From contig KN805383.1 of NCBI GenBank assembly GCA_000818945.1, positions 237,888 through 301,887 of the forward strand: a stretch of DNA of 64,000 nt. Reading direction: 5' to 3'. The notes under the pieces are model-generated. The model did no database searches and was not told where the DNA came from. It was given only the letters and a program-made list of their open reading frames with translations. A program made the translations under genes and the position numbers. This document shows, one piece after another, positions 18,248 through 33,191 of this stretch. Positions within the stretch are counted from its first letter, which is position 1, and every line of letters starts with the position of its first letter. The stretch comes from Schizochytrium sp. CCTCC M209059 (taxonomy: Eukaryota > Sar > Bigyra > Thraustochytrida > Thraustochytriidae).

Positions 18248-20980
18248 TTAGCTACCAAAGATTCGAACTCGTCCATCATGACATGCAGTCGCGAGGTACG
18301 GGACAACAGGGTGAAACGATACGTCGGAAACGGTGTCCTTGTGCGGCTGCGAGAGTCGCGACTGCACCGATCCCATGCGTACATCGTACAAGTAGCACGA
18401 ATTTTCCTCTGAGCCCGTTGCAATGTATCGCATGCAAGGGCTGATGCTCGTTCCGACGGCGTGTACGCGATTTTGATGCCCTTGCAAGGTTTGCACGGCT
18501 TCACGCTGTCTCAGGTCCCACATTTGCAAGGTGCCGCCATCGGCAGTCGAACTCGTAACAAACATATCAAAGGCACCCGGCGGGTGCGCTGCGTGCAGAG
18601 CGTGTGTAGGAAGTGTTATCGTGTGTGGGGCGCGACTCAGGCCTCGCGATACGCGTAAAATGCGGTCTGCAGCAACGTCGATGGCAGCCACGCTTCCGTC
18701 AGAACGGCTCAGGAGCACAAGATGAGAGTGGAATGCGTTCATGGCTGCAAATCCGTTTACGCTCTTTGCCTCGGTGCTGCAGTCCCACGACGCCACAACC
18801 TTTTGATTTGCAGACCCAGCACCGTTGTGGAGAGCTACCTTTTGCCGATTCTTTTCGCGCTGTGTATCCACGTCGCGAGAGGGAGCAACGGCGCGTTCAT
18901 CGATTTCATACCGGTGCATGCGCACCACCGATCCATGACTCACCAGGACAAACTGATCCAGGTAAAAAAACGATGCTTGCACCTTGCCGCCATTAGAATT
19001 ATTGCTGCTGGAAGCGGATCCATTGCTCTTCGCGTCGGGCGCAAAAACAGCGAGGGGATGGGCCAACGCTGTGGACCACAGCATTGCACTTCCATCGGCA
19101 CATCCTGTCAACATGAGTGGACGCGAAGGGATGTTCGTCACGCGTATGAGGTTCGAAAGAAAGCTGAAATCAATAGAGTCCACCTTTGCATGATGTCCAA
19201 TAAAACTTGAGCCATCGCCCTTGTGCTTGCTTAGAGGAAGCCTTGTCACTCGCACAGCATTGTCGCTCCCACACGATCCAAGCAGGCTCCCGTCCAACGA
19301 ATACTTGACCTTGAGAACAGCACCCTGATGCTTCATCTTCGCCTCGACATCAGAGGGGACGGCAAGCTTTTCGCTGACAGGCGTGCAATCGCACGGGTAG
19401 CTCGGTGGACCGCCGGCTCGAGATCGGAGCGCCTCTGCTACTCCTCGCGAAGCCCGTGCGTTTTTTGACTTGGCATTGCGTTCCTGTTTTGCGGTCTTGA
19501 ACAGCGTCCGCACTTGCGGAGGAGTGCCATAGCCTGAAGATTTAATAGACTTGTGGAATGTCACAGGTTTATTGAGCGATTTTTCTCTACGTTTGGGTGC
19601 CGCTCTGCCAGGCTCTTGCAGTCGAAGCGAATTCCGCGATATACTACGAAGCGCCGAGGTCTCCGGGGGATCTGCAGAGGGAAAGACGCTCAGTATCTCT
19701 GTCTCTTGGTTGGCCTCCTCGGACTCGCTTTCGTCTCCGCTATCCTCCTCAGACACAGTTTCAGGATGCTTGACAGATAGGTTGATACATGCCCCCGATA
19801 TTCCCGTCCCGAGGCTCGACGATTTGCTCGCCAACTTAGGTTGCCAGTGCGCTGCACGCGAAAGAATATCGAACTGACGTACGCACAAACTACTATCAAA
19901 GCATGACAGCGCGATCAGCCAGCCTTCTGACCAAAGAGGCCAACGAATGCTTGCAACGTCTTCATCGAGACGCTCATCAGAAAGTACACGCCCAGCAGTG
20001 GTGTCATAAAGCACCACACGCGACGCAAAGCTGAGCAAAAGCAAGTTGTTTTGCCAATATGCGCCTATGACACCTTGAGACACTGTGTCGTGAGCATCAA
20101 AATCCGTACAAATACCGCCGCAATCGTACACGGTCATTGCGCCTTTTCGAACTTCAATAAGGGCAAAAGTGCCTTCATCTCCAACCACGCAGAGCGCGCC
20201 GTCCCAGACTGCCAAGGAAGTCGGCGTTATATCGCCTGAAAGGGGTCCTGCGATGCGACACAATATCTCAGCAGCATCTGCATCCCAAAGATTACATGCC
20301 CCATCCTCGGTGACAAAGGCGACTCCACAGAAATCTGACACGCCAGGCAGAGAAACGAACTGCGCGTCCATGATGAGAGCATCTGATCCCTTGCACGTGT
20401 TCCATCGTTCACTGGCAGGATTGCGCAGAGAGCTGAGCTCTGCGCCCCCGCAGACTGTCGCTGCGCCTCCTGTGGCGCATCGAAGAATACTGCCTGCGAC
20501 GAATGGAGCTGCAGACGCTTCGTAAAATGCATCCCAGACCAGCGACTCATTCAGGCGCCACGCCTGAATTGACGCATCGGAAAGCGTCCAAAGCTCCCGC
20601 GCGCATGGCGATAATGCCAACAGGAGGCATTTGCTACCTCGGACAGTAAAGACGCACAGAGGCGCGACCTCGTTGCCGTCGCGTTCTTCCTCGGTGCACT
20701 CCCAAACTGTGATGCTCGGCGCGTCAAATGACGATACCGCAACAAGTCTGCATGCGTCAATTTGCCACAGTACAGAGCCAATTCACAAGGTTAATCGTTC
20801 GTTCGTTGAGAAGCACAATTATTTCGATCACAATTCGCGCCAGAAGCCGCAGTGCGATCGTCGCTACTGGTGTCAGTTGGCGGACTCTCGTCGTTTCCGT
20901 TCTATACCAGGCACTTACGATCCGCTGCACGCGAGTGCCGAGGCTGCGCGCGGGCTCCCGATCAGTCTCGGGCTGGGCAT
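18248..20980 (-). CDS. WD40-repeat protein, WDR27-like, two exons
   Basis: Exon 1 is 20980-20919 (62 nt), a donor GTAAGT follows, and exon 2 is 20747-18248 after a CAG acceptor. The join keeps phase and gives 853 residues. The long ORF alone would start at TTG in the middle of a WD blade, and the 42 residues upstream of it (LVAVSSFDAPSITVWEC...) are clearly WD-like, so the two-exon model is preferred. Two propellers' worth of degenerate WD repeats surround an acidic/basic linker (about 340-430). The C-terminal blades (RVHAVGTSISPCMRYIATGSE, KDTVSDVSFHPVVPYLATAC) resemble animal WDR27, which has a similar overall size and an uncertain role. A generic WD scaffold remains possible. It is divergent from HIRA and convergent with the golgin. 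Confidence 0.75.
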
Positions 20981-21383
20981 CTTCGCGCGGGAGCGCGATG
21001 CTCCCTCCTCGCTCGCAAAGGCGCACAAACCTGCCCGAGCTCCGCAGGCTTGATGCTCAATTGCCCGCCAGTTCGCTCTGTGAACTACAAAGATGGTCAA
21101 GGTCGAGCAAGTTTGAGTTGGTTGCTTGGGCTGGCCACCGGAAAAATTTGTCTCACTTGCGGCAAGTCGATCTTTTCGTTATAAGTAGGTTGGCTATAGG
21201 CGCGCGCAAGTGAAAGCTTCGTGGTCTTGGCCGGGTAGCCGGAGTCTAACCGTGAGTCTGGCGAGCACCTCACCAGAGCAGAAAGACCAACCACTTGCGA
21301 GCGCGACCCGCGCGCGAACGGCGCGGCGCGGTGTGAGATACGCGGTGGCGAGGGGGGCGAGGGCTGGACGGAGGCCCGCGGAC
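20981..21383. promoter_or_regulatory. Divergent promoter WDR27-like / HIRA
   Basis: 403 bp between opposed ATGs. It holds a perfect 13-bp palindrome ACTTGCGGCAAGT at 21155-21167 and two more half-sites (GCAAGT 21206-21211, ACTTGC 21293-21298). The same hexamer clusters in two other upstream regions of the window. Confidence 0.45.
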
Positions 21384-24300
21384 ATGTCGCTCTTCCTGGC
21401 TCGGCCAGAAAACCTCGGCCACTTTGGCGCAGACGGAAAAAGTACGTTCGGTCGTTGGCCCAGGCCGACCTCCATGGACGCGCTGCGGCGCTGAGCAGCG
21501 CAGCCGCAGATCTTTGCGGCCCGCAAAGAGCTCTGCGTGATGTACCTGCGCGGGTTAACATGGCGAGGAATGGCATCCAGACTGACACGCGTGATTTTAA
21601 CATGTCCAACTATCCAATCAAACAATCAATCCATCAATCGATTCATTTACTCACTCACTCACGTGGATGGATCTATGTATTTGTACTGACACTGCAGCGC
21701 GGACAAAAATCCAGGCTCTTAGTCTTTCGCCTGACGGCGAGCGATTAGCAACAGCAGGAGACGGTACGTTGGCATCCCAATGTAAAGATTTTCGACCCCA
21801 AAGATTGCGAACACTACTAACCTAAACCCAACCTCGTCTCGGTTGACACACATGGCATACGCCCCACGCAGACAGCAAAGTCAAGCTTTGGAAACTCGGC
21901 GAGGGTGGCACGAGCGATGCGACCCTTCTCTGGGCCTCTTCCGTGGATAATGAGGTGAGAGAGCTTCAGTGGTCCCCAGATGGACACTTTTTGGCATCAG
22001 GAGACGCCCTCGGACTCGTCTCGCTGTGGACGCAACAAGCGCATGCGCAAGACGGCGCAAAAAGTGGTTTCGACAGCGACGCAAAACACAATGTGGAAAC
22101 CTGGAAACGAATTGCGACCTTTAGAGGACACGCCATGGACACCACAGGGCTTTCGTGGGCACCCGGAAGCAACATGATCGCATCGTCGAGCATCGATAAC
22201 ACGATCCGCGTGTGGCCAGTCCGGGAAGACATGCGGGCGCGCAACTTTAATCTCGTCGAGTCCGATGCCGTGGCCGTCCTCAAGGGCCACGAAGGTTGGG
22301 CCATGGGAGTCGCCTGGGACCCAGTGGGCCGCTATATTGCCAGCGTTGGCAACGACAAGTCGGTCATTATCTGGCGCTGCGGCGACTGGAAGCTTGAGAC
22401 CAAAGTGAAAGGTCCCTTCCCCGAGTCAGAGAGCCAAGAGATGCGTCAATTCCTGTCATGGTCGCCCGATGGCGTGTTTCTGTCCATGTCACATGCCTAC
22501 GATGAACCCCGCAACGTGGGCTACGTTATCGAACGAAACAAGTGGAAAGATCAGGAGAGCTCGGTGCGGCTGGTGGGACACTCGGCGCCAATCACGGTGT
22601 GCGCATTCAGTCCGTGCATCTACTCGCATGGGCCCCGGTCGCCCAAGTCGACAATTTGCGCCATTGCGTGCGAACGCTCCGTTCTTACGCTCTGGACGCC
22701 CGGTCACAACCGTCCTTTGCTTATCTTGCGCAAGCTTTTCGAGCGCAAGGTGCAGGATCTGAGCTGGTCTGGCGATGGATCCACTCTAGTACTTTGTTCT
22801 TCAGGAGGCGAGGTCGCTTGCCTCCAGTGCCGAAATCTCGAGTCTCATGAGCATGTGGGGCCTGCTATTTCCAAGGCTGAGTTGACAAATTTGCTCAACG
22901 AGTATTACGGCGAAGAAGATCTCCGCAACTCCCAGCCCAGTATCCCGGAGACACCGCTGCAGTTCCGCCTCGAGTCTGAGGCTAAAAAGGACCTTGAAGT
23001 CGACGACACCGATCAACGCGCGAACGAAGACGTTGAAATGCAAGATGTGACCGCGGATGCTGGTGCGCAAGGCGACGGAAATAATGCGACCACCCAAGAA
23101 GCACAAGTTCACAAACACGTTGTTCAGGCGCAACGTGAGGAACGCACATCGACGGGGAAGCGCCGCATTACGCCAATCGCGCTGAACAGCGCCCAAGCAA
23201 CAGGGACAAGCACGCAACCGAATGTTCTCGTGCCTCGACGCCGGGGAGATCCTCCAGCTCGGCCACGAGCGAGTGACGCGCCGCCAAGCCCTCTGTCGGC
23301 ACGCATGCCACAGACGTCGACCACGGGCACTGCAACAACACTCGCGCCGGCATCAGCAACGGCGTCGACTGCAGAGTCCGAAAGTGCGACAGCGAGCACG
23401 CAACCTCCCGAGATTGCCGCGCCGTCTACGGTATCGCCTGGATCTACGCATCTGACTTCAAGCTCGTTTTCGCGTCAACTCGATGGAAAGAAGTCATTGT
23501 CTCCCGCAAGTGGGGTGCGTGTAGTGTCGAGCAAGCTCGTGGTGGTGTCGCGAGACACCAGTGTGAATGAGCGAGACCGTGTACTCCGCAGCGCGAAGCG
23601 TCCGCGGGTTTGGGCCACGCGTTCCTTTAATGCGTCGGGATCGGGGCAGCTCCGCGTTCATGTTCGTCGCGAAAAAGCGAAGGCGGCTGGCATTTTTGGG
23701 GCGTCCACTGGGAACACCGGTCGGATCGAGTCCGAACTCACGCTTGCCAAAACGCCTGGCATAGCCTCGTGGACAATTACGGTGCGTGGCCGCGCGTGCG
23801 CAGTGGTCTCGAATGATATTTTCACGGCCTGCGCCACGCGGGAGGCAGATCTCTGTCTCTTTGGTGCAGCAGGAGAGATGCTTTTGCCTCCAATTCGATT
23901 GCCCTGCCGTGTTGCAGGCCTCGCGACCGGAGGCCCGAAAAGCCCATTTCTGGGTTGCGTAACGTGTGATGGACGACTTCGTCTCTGGAATGTGACAACA
24001 CTGACAGCGACAGTACATGATGCAACTCTCGATCCGCTGTGGGCGCGTAGCTCTGCTCGACCACGTCGCATTCCCTTACGATCTCTGGTGCCCGCGGTCT
24101 CCCGCTTCACCACGGAAGCGTCGCGGCGCATGGGTCTTGGCCTTGTTCAACCCCATAAACCCTCTACCGCTGCGACAACTGACAAATCCGGCCCGGGTGG
24201 GACGCAGATCGCAGAAGTGAGCGTCGCAAATCGTGCGAGCACTGACGCAGAAGAAAAGGGTGAAACGCTTCAGAGCGCCGACAATGACCTGGACGAGGAG

Positions 24301-25188
24301 GACAACGACGCCGACGATACGAGTGCCAGTGAAGACGAAGGCGGTGACGAGGACAGCGTGGCGGACGACGGCCAGAGCGATAAGGATAATCGCCCTGAAA
24401 GAGGCGCCGTCGCGGAGCAGATCCCGCCTGCGACTGTTGCTGCTTTTGGAGTCACGCCCGAGGGTGTGGCGATCTTGATTCTTGCCGAAGAGGAGAAGCT
24501 TGCATTTCGCGAGGAATGCGCTGCCTTCGCCTACGAGGCGAAAATGAGGGTCTGGGTCCGGATCGCCGATGTGGACGAGTACAGAGCGTCTGACTTCCAT
24601 AGCTCGCTCTCCTTCGGACTCAGTGGCCAGGATGCGCAGGTCTTGGCCTCCATCCGGCAAGCTACAGTAGAAACAGGTCGAGCCACCGGTCTCGCGTCTG
24701 CACGCCCATCGTCTCGAGTGCGTGACTTGTTGCAGCCTACTGGTGCGACATCATCGACCCTACGAGATAATCGTGGTGCTTCAAAGCGGCATGCCGAGTC
24801 GCTCTGCACGTCTGCATTGGTTTTACAGCGCCCCGCGGAGTACCAAGAATGGCTCGAAGTTTATGCGCGTCAGCTCGCTGCTGACGGTGACCTTGCACGA
24901 TTGCGAGCTCTATGCAATGCGCTATTGGGCGAGACGTCCACCGGAAGCGCTACAAACAGGCGCCTGCTCGAGGCCTTGGGCGAGGCGCCAACCGGGTGGC
25001 AGCCTGAACTTTTGGATGGGCACGTGAGCAAACGCGCTCTCTTGGAGGATATTGTTGTTCCTGCCGTTGCGTCGAATCGACAGTTGCAGAAACTCGCAGC
25101 GGATATGTTGCGTGCACTGCAAAATGCTCAAAACAATGGCGAAGACACATCCAGGACAACATCCGTAAAAAAAGCAAGACGGACTTGA
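21384..25188 (+). CDS. HIRA: HIRA histone chaperone, three exons
   Basis: Exons 21384-21441, 21698-21763 and 21872-25188 splice in phase (GT donors, CAG acceptors) to 1146 residues. The last exon alone would start at GTG within the first WD repeat; adding the two small exons restores the HIRA beginning (PENLGHFGADGK, then IQALSLSPDGERLATAGDDSKVKLW). Seven WD repeats fill residues ~15-390 (GHAMDTTGLSW, GWAMGVAWDPVGRYIASV, then the WSPDG block). A disordered Thr/Ser/Pro region follows, then the Hira domain about residues 640-800 (WTITVRGRACAVVSND, LPCRVAGLATGG, CDGRLRLWN). An acidic insertion (about 840-870) interrupts the C-terminal part. HIRA deposits histone H3.3 with H4 independently of replication, working in a complex with UBN and CABIN1-type partners. 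Animal HIRA is ~1017 residues. Confidence 0.92.
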
Positions 25189-25582
25189 CTTTCGCAAATG
25201 ACATTTCCATTCATTTTGAATTTTGTGCCTGTTCATACTATTGCTCTTCTTCTTCTTCTTCTTCTTCTTTCTTCTTGCTCTATGTCTTACAGACTTGTTT
25301 GTTTGCACGGGAGGCAGACGAGATCCGTCACCGCATCCATTCGATATCTCCGTGCATCCTTGCTTTCATTCATTCCTTTTCCTTCTCTCTCTTTCAAAGT
25401 ATTTTAAAAAATTCAGGTTCATTGCAACACATTTTCGTTTCGTGAAACCATGAAGCAAAGCTATCAGTGTACCTACAGCGGGCCGCCATGGTCCAGCAAG
25501 AGGAAGAGGAAGGGAAGCAGAATCAACGAAAGACCTTGCTTGCCACGGACTGTAAAATTCATGTCGAACTTCCGCCAATAAC
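25189..25582. other. Convergent 3' spacer
   Basis: No gene. Contains a CTT tract at about 25242-25270 and AT-rich presumed 3' ends of HIRA and the following minus-strand gene. Confidence 0.4.
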
Positions 25583-26194
25583 TCAAGAAGGAACTCGCTG
25601 CATCGCCTGCATGAGACGTAGTTCCTCCAGTTGATCCCCCGTATCGCTGTCGCTTAGCAAACGATCAACGTCGGTGGAGGTCTCAATAGCTTTGGGTGCC
25701 GTCCGTGCCCGGCTCAATGTCACATTTTGCTGTTGCTTCTCGTTTTCCTCCAGCTTGTCGAGACTTCGAATTCTTCGAAAGCTAGCATGGATGTCTCTGG
25801 ATGTAGAAAAGTTGGTAGAGCCTGGAGGCCGAAGGTTTGGATTTTCTTCTGCTTGAAGCTCGTTGCTGTCAGTGTCATTTGCCTTGATTTTAAACGAGCA
25901 GTTGAGGGAATCTGCAGTAGTTTTTCGGCCTGTCCTTCTCAGCGACTGATGTTTGTTGTGGCGGAAGGATTGTTGCATGGTAACAGGCGCATTTCGTGAG
26001 ATTGGAAGCTTGTGTATTGCCTCGTCCTCCAGTCTTGATTCAATAAAGGTTTCCGAGTTTGTGGAAAAGTCCGGAAATACATATGTGGAGAGGCCACAGA
26101 GCCACGCCCAAAACGACCTTTTTCGTTTTTTGATAATCACCACACCCCCTTCCTGTGCTACAACAAATTGTGGATCGGGAGCCACGACGCCCAT
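25583..26194 (-). CDS. Hypothetical protein, 203 residues
   Basis: Not recognised. The tool-style start is TTG; the first in-frame ATG gives 203 residues beginning MGVVAPDPQFVV. Near the N terminus a basic run KKRKR is followed by an aromatic/hydrophobic segment FWAWLCGLSTYVF, possibly membrane-associated but short for a helix. The remainder is polar with Asn/Ser/Gln-rich stretches and no cysteine pattern. It looks less GC-rich than its neighbours, so it may be a recent orphan gene or not a gene at all. It sits alone between HIRA (convergent) and a 1.4-kb spacer. Confidence 0.4.
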   Translation of the reverse strand: MGVVAPDPQFVVAQEGGVVIIKKRKRSFWAWLCGLSTYVFPDFSTNSETFIESRLEDEAIHKLPISRNAPVTMQQSFRHNKHQSLRRTGRKTTADSLNCSFKIKANDTDSNELQAEENPNLRPPGSTNFSTSRDIHASFRRIRSLDKLEENEKQQQNVTLSRARTAPKAIETSTDVDRLLSDSDTGDQLEELRLMQAMQRVPS

Positions 26195-26471
26195 GCTCAA
26201 TAGTAATTGCGTTTAAGTCAGCCTGTTGAAGCAAGCGAGCAAGCAAGCTAGCTCGAGAAACGTCGAGCGCTGCAAGCCGGTGCAGACCGAAGAGACATGC
26301 AATTTATCTCGCCGTGCGCGTGCTCAAAAACGAACTGCAAGATCGAACTTTTTACACTAACCAGTGCAAAGATGCGATACGTGAGTTCTACTACAGAGAA
26401 TATTAGAGGGTGTGCGTGCGAAAAGCTATCTCTTTCGTGGCCGGTGTAAGTCGTCTTGAGCAGCCTTCGTC

Positions 26472-26536
26472 GGTCTCGGTGCCGCGCGCGCGAGACCCGA
26501 GCGCTCTCGTTGCCTCGCGAGCTGAGGCAACGAGAG
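26472..26536. repeat. Two adjacent perfect inverted repeats
   Basis: GGTCTCG at 26472-26478 pairs with CGAGACC at 26491-26497. Then a 13-bp arm at 26504-26516 (CTCTCGTTGCCTC) pairs exactly with 26524-26536 around a 7-nt loop. Neither is followed by a long T run, and I do not recognise an RNA family. Confidence 0.8.
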
Positions 26537-27269
26537 TTTTCGGGAAGCAGCGAATGAACACAATCCGAGACTGACCTTCTCCTCTGATTCGTTCATTCCA
26601 GAGCCATTTCCTTCCCCCTTTTCCCTCCGTTTTAAGTTACTATCGAGGCCTATACGCTACAGTATTCCAGTTTATTTCTTACTTGAATCACCTCCCCCCC
26701 CCCCACACCCCGCGGTACGTAGAGCTGAGGTGACAGCCTGGGGCTTCAGACAGCAGATGTCGTTCAGTCATTTAAATGGAGCATCAGCTTCTTCTTGCAG
26801 TAAAAAAGAAAAAAGGGGGAAAAAAGTTTTCCGCGCCAGCGCCCGCCATCCTGTGTAGCCAGCTCGCCAGCCAGCTATTCAGCCAGCCAACTTATCAACT
26901 TTGACAGCACAAGTCGGACTTACTCGGCTTCAAGTCGTAACCGAATAAAATCTGCTTCAAGTTCGGACAACGTGACCGTCGTTGCTCTGTTCAACGGATC
27001 AGTCACCACGGCCAGAGGTGCGTGGTGCGGGGTACACACCGTTTGACATGCAAGGGTTAGTATATACTTGACTTATTCTGCTTCCTCTCCCTCCAATAAT
27101 GAAGTGCGAAGGGGCCTGCGCGGAGTCCACTATTCGTTGGAGATGTCCCGCGCCGCGCCCAACCGGATCCAGGTCTTGATCCATCGGATCCGGGGAAGGC
27201 CGTGGCAGTAGGAGGGAGAAGAGGTCCAATCTCCCTTTCCGTATCGTTTCCCCCCAATTGGGCGTAAGG

Positions 27270-27273
<4 letters not shown>

Positions 27274-27311
<38 letters not shown>
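27274..27311. repeat. (TC)19 microsatellite
   Basis: Uninterrupted dinucleotide run of 38 bp in noncoding DNA, about 270 bp before the start at 27583. Confidence 0.95.
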
Positions 27312-27313
<2 letters not shown>

Positions 27314-27582
27314 GATTCAGGGCCTCACCGTTTGCTGGTCGCCTGGATCGCTGCCCTTTTCCATTTGACTTTGTCTCTGCAAGCAGAGCCTGCGCAGGAA
27401 TGGACTCGCGCGCTTACCTGCAGGCGTGTCCAGGTGAAGCTTGACGCCGTACGCAACAAGCAACAGGCTTTCTCATCCCCCTGCATTCGACCGCGGCCGC
27501 CCTAGGTGAAGGCAGACGCAAGGCAAAGCGGAATCGTCGAAATCGAGACGCGACGCCCGCTCATTACGCAAGGATTACCACC

Positions 27583-28758
27583 ATGTATATCGGCCCTTGG
27601 CAAGAGTACCAGCTCGCGCGGACGGGCGAGGTTCCCAATCGCCTGCGGCGTCGGAGCACGTACTCGAGTGGCAGGCCCGACCTTGAGCTTACTACCGACG
27701 AACCTGACACCCCAGAGACTTGCGACGATGAAGAGAGCCTGGGGGATAGCCATGGCGGCCATGACGGGGTCTTGAGCACGCTCGAACGTCGGCTGGCGAG
27801 CATGGATGGCGCCCACGTGAATGAGCTACTTTCGGAACTGCAAAACGTGGCTAATGACACCAAGTCCCGCAAGGAGCTTCTCATCGGGTTTTTCAAGCAC
27901 CACCTTTCCGCTGATGACTCTGACGTGAGACGGACGCCCAAGCAGGCGTGGAGATCCCGCCGTGGGTCGACGAGCATCGTGGGTCGAAAGACTCGGGTTT
28001 CCCAACTATCGAAGGAATCTTCAGGTGGGCTTTCCACGAGAAAGCGCTTTGGCACAACGGGAGCGCTTCCTCGCCCCAACAAGGCTACGCTAATTGAAAT
28101 GAGACGCAAGCAATTCTACGAAGGCAAGGCTTTTGATGCAGGAGACGCAATGAACTCTGACAATGAGTCTACGTCTTCGGCAGAAGAAGAGAAGGACGGC
28201 GCCACTGTTCCAGATAGCAACCAGCAGACAGACCATGGAGCTTTCGAAGCCAAAGAGAGCAAGGACGATGGCACCGTCGATGCCGAGACCAAGACGCAAG
28301 AACGTCTCTTTGAGGCTCCTGCGATTCTGCCCACAAGACCATCGCTGTTATTCGACACACTCTTGCCCCATCCTGATGTGCCGCCCCCTATGAATGAAGA
28401 ACGCTCTCCGCACGCGTCCCCCAGATCGCCCCAACCAAGCGTCCCTCGCCTGGGCGGCCCTTCACGCGCCATTGAGCGCACCTCCGCGATGGAACCGCTC
28501 ACGCAAGGGTGGCCTTCGGCGCTTTCGAGTGATATCAACGAGCTCAATCTTCGTAGCGCCAAGGCTGAACCCGATGTCGAGACGCTCGACATTCCATGCG
28601 TCGATGACACTACATCGACGTCGCCGCTCGAGTCCGCCGAACACAAGGTTGACGATCTGATCGAGTGGACGCAGTCGCTCGGTATGCAGTCGGACGACGA
28701 ATCCCTTTTTGATGACAACGACGATGATGATAACCTCACGCTTCAGCTCGAAGAGTGA
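27583..28758 (+). CDS. Hypothetical protein with conserved-looking N terminus
   Basis: 391 residues from an ATG in a good CCACC context. The first residues MYIGPWQEYQLAR look like a constrained motif, but I cannot attach a family name. Residues ~60-115 form a helix-rich stretch (LERRLASMDGAHVNELLSEL...). The rest is disordered and charged, with an acidic C-terminal tail rich in Asp. No membrane segment or catalytic motif is visible. Base composition and codon use look like the neighbours, so I believe it is real. It is convergent with the ARM/IQ gene. Confidence 0.65.
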   Translation: MYIGPWQEYQLARTGEVPNRLRRRSTYSSGRPDLELTTDEPDTPETCDDEESLGDSHGGHDGVLSTLERRLASMDGAHVNELLSELQNVANDTKSRKELLIGFFKHHLSADDSDVRRTPKQAWRSRRGSTSIVGRKTRVSQLSKESSGGLSTRKRFGTTGALPRPNKATLIEMRRKQFYEGKAFDAGDAMNSDNESTSSAEEEKDGATVPDSNQQTDHGAFEAKESKDDGTVDAETKTQERLFEAPAILPTRPSLLFDTLLPHPDVPPPMNEERSPHASPRSPQPSVPRLGGPSRAIERTSAMEPLTQGWPSALSSDINELNLRSAKAEPDVETLDIPCVDDTTSTSPLESAEHKVDDLIEWTQSLGMQSDDESLFDDNDDDDNLTLQLEE

Positions 28759-29366
28759 TATATGTGCCCGCTCTGTAAAATCAATCATACTTATTATGGC
28801 TTACACAACTCTCAAAAGTTGGTTCCATCTACGCATATGAGCTGCCAGCGCGCATTCTTATTAACGCAAAAATCAAACATGAAGGAACGATTGCATGACA
28901 TTTTAAAGTTTTCTATTCCACAACAAAAAGAGCTGCGCATTACTTTCGGTACCCAGTCCTCCCCTGAACCTCTAGCATTCATTCATTCTATGGCGGGTGC
29001 GTTTTTTTTTCCTTCTCGGCTGGCCGCTCGTGGAGCTGTGCTAAGTAAGCAGGTTTACGTTAATGACGTATTGACGAATCAGATTGGGGGGGGGGGGCAA
29101 ATTGCTTTTTCTTTACCTTGCAATCATGAAGCAGACGCCCGGAAAATGCTTGAGGTCCTCCAGAGCCCCAAGTCCTCCTCCTTCACTCAAATCGATTCTT
29201 CTAAAAAAAAATAAAAAGCGAAAGCCTCGGCGCCAACATGCAAAAGCAAAGGCCGAGTAAAATGATAGAGATGAACTTGGCTGCAAAATGGAAAAGTTCA
29301 TTGATCCTGGTTCAATATCAAACAGTCCAAAGCCCATCGCGAAAGCAGAAGACTTATGGGGCTAAA
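28759..29366. other. Convergent 3' spacer
   Basis: 608 bp between stop codons. An open frame at 28762-29214 (+) has no recognisable features and includes a G homopolymer near 29086-29097 and a terminal Lys run, so it is treated as untranslated 3' sequence. Confidence 0.45.
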
Positions 29367-32591
<3,225 letters not shown>

Positions 32592-32695
32592 TGAGCTTGG
32601 TTTCCCTCCCCCCTCCCGCCAATTTGCTCACGCGCGGTTAACCAAGCTCGCCTTGCGTCGCGGTTGGACACGCAGGCGTGCGAGCAAGGCAACAC

Positions 32696-32720
32696 AACGC
32701 AACGCAACGCAACGCAATGC
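32696..32720. repeat. (AACGC) short array
   Basis: Four exact AACGC units plus one AATGC variant. Confidence 0.9.
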
Positions 32721-33191
32721 AACTCTCGACTCAACTCAACTCTGCTCTCTCGATCAATATGTCTGACCGAATGTGCGTCAGTCCCTCAGGCGTGCTTCAT
32801 TCCTGCAATGTCAGCCAGCTTCATTGGCCCAAGACTCGTCTCGGACTCCGCCGCTAGCCAGGGACTCGTTGGGCACTGCATTCGAGTTGCAAAAATGTAG
32901 GTGAACGGATAGGTGGGACACATTCATGATGTCCCTGTATCTTTTCTTTGTTTCTTTTCGTTTTTCGTTTTTTGTTTCTTTGCGGATGATCTGCGCATTG
33001 ATTCTGCGTCGCCGCAACGAAGGCTGCTCTTTTATAATACTTTATTTTTATTGCAACTGCATCGCCCGTTTGTCTCAAACCCATAATGTTCCTGGGGGTG
33101 ATTATATTCTTTCTGAATACGATTGAGCTTCAAGTTGTTTGTATATGTGTGCCCATTTCCAGTGTCCCGCCATGACCTAGATCAGACCAAT

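Larger units (their letters stand above)
26195..27582. other. 1.4-kb spacer with hairpins and a TC tract
   Basis: No coding region. Contains AGCAAGCTAGCT at 26242-26253, two adjacent perfect inverted repeats at 26472-26536, a C homopolymer near 26694-26705, and a (TC)19 microsatellite at 27274-27311. The last ~270 bp are the likely leader of the gene at 27583. Confidence 0.5.

Noticed and set aside
26460..26540. Possible tRNA or terminator at the hairpins
   Set aside because: No cloverleaf, no TPsiC-like GGTTCGA box and no T run follow the stems.
28762..29214. 150-residue frame after the gene at 27583
   Set aside because: Runs through a G homopolymer and ends in Lys codons between convergent stops; looks like 3' flank.
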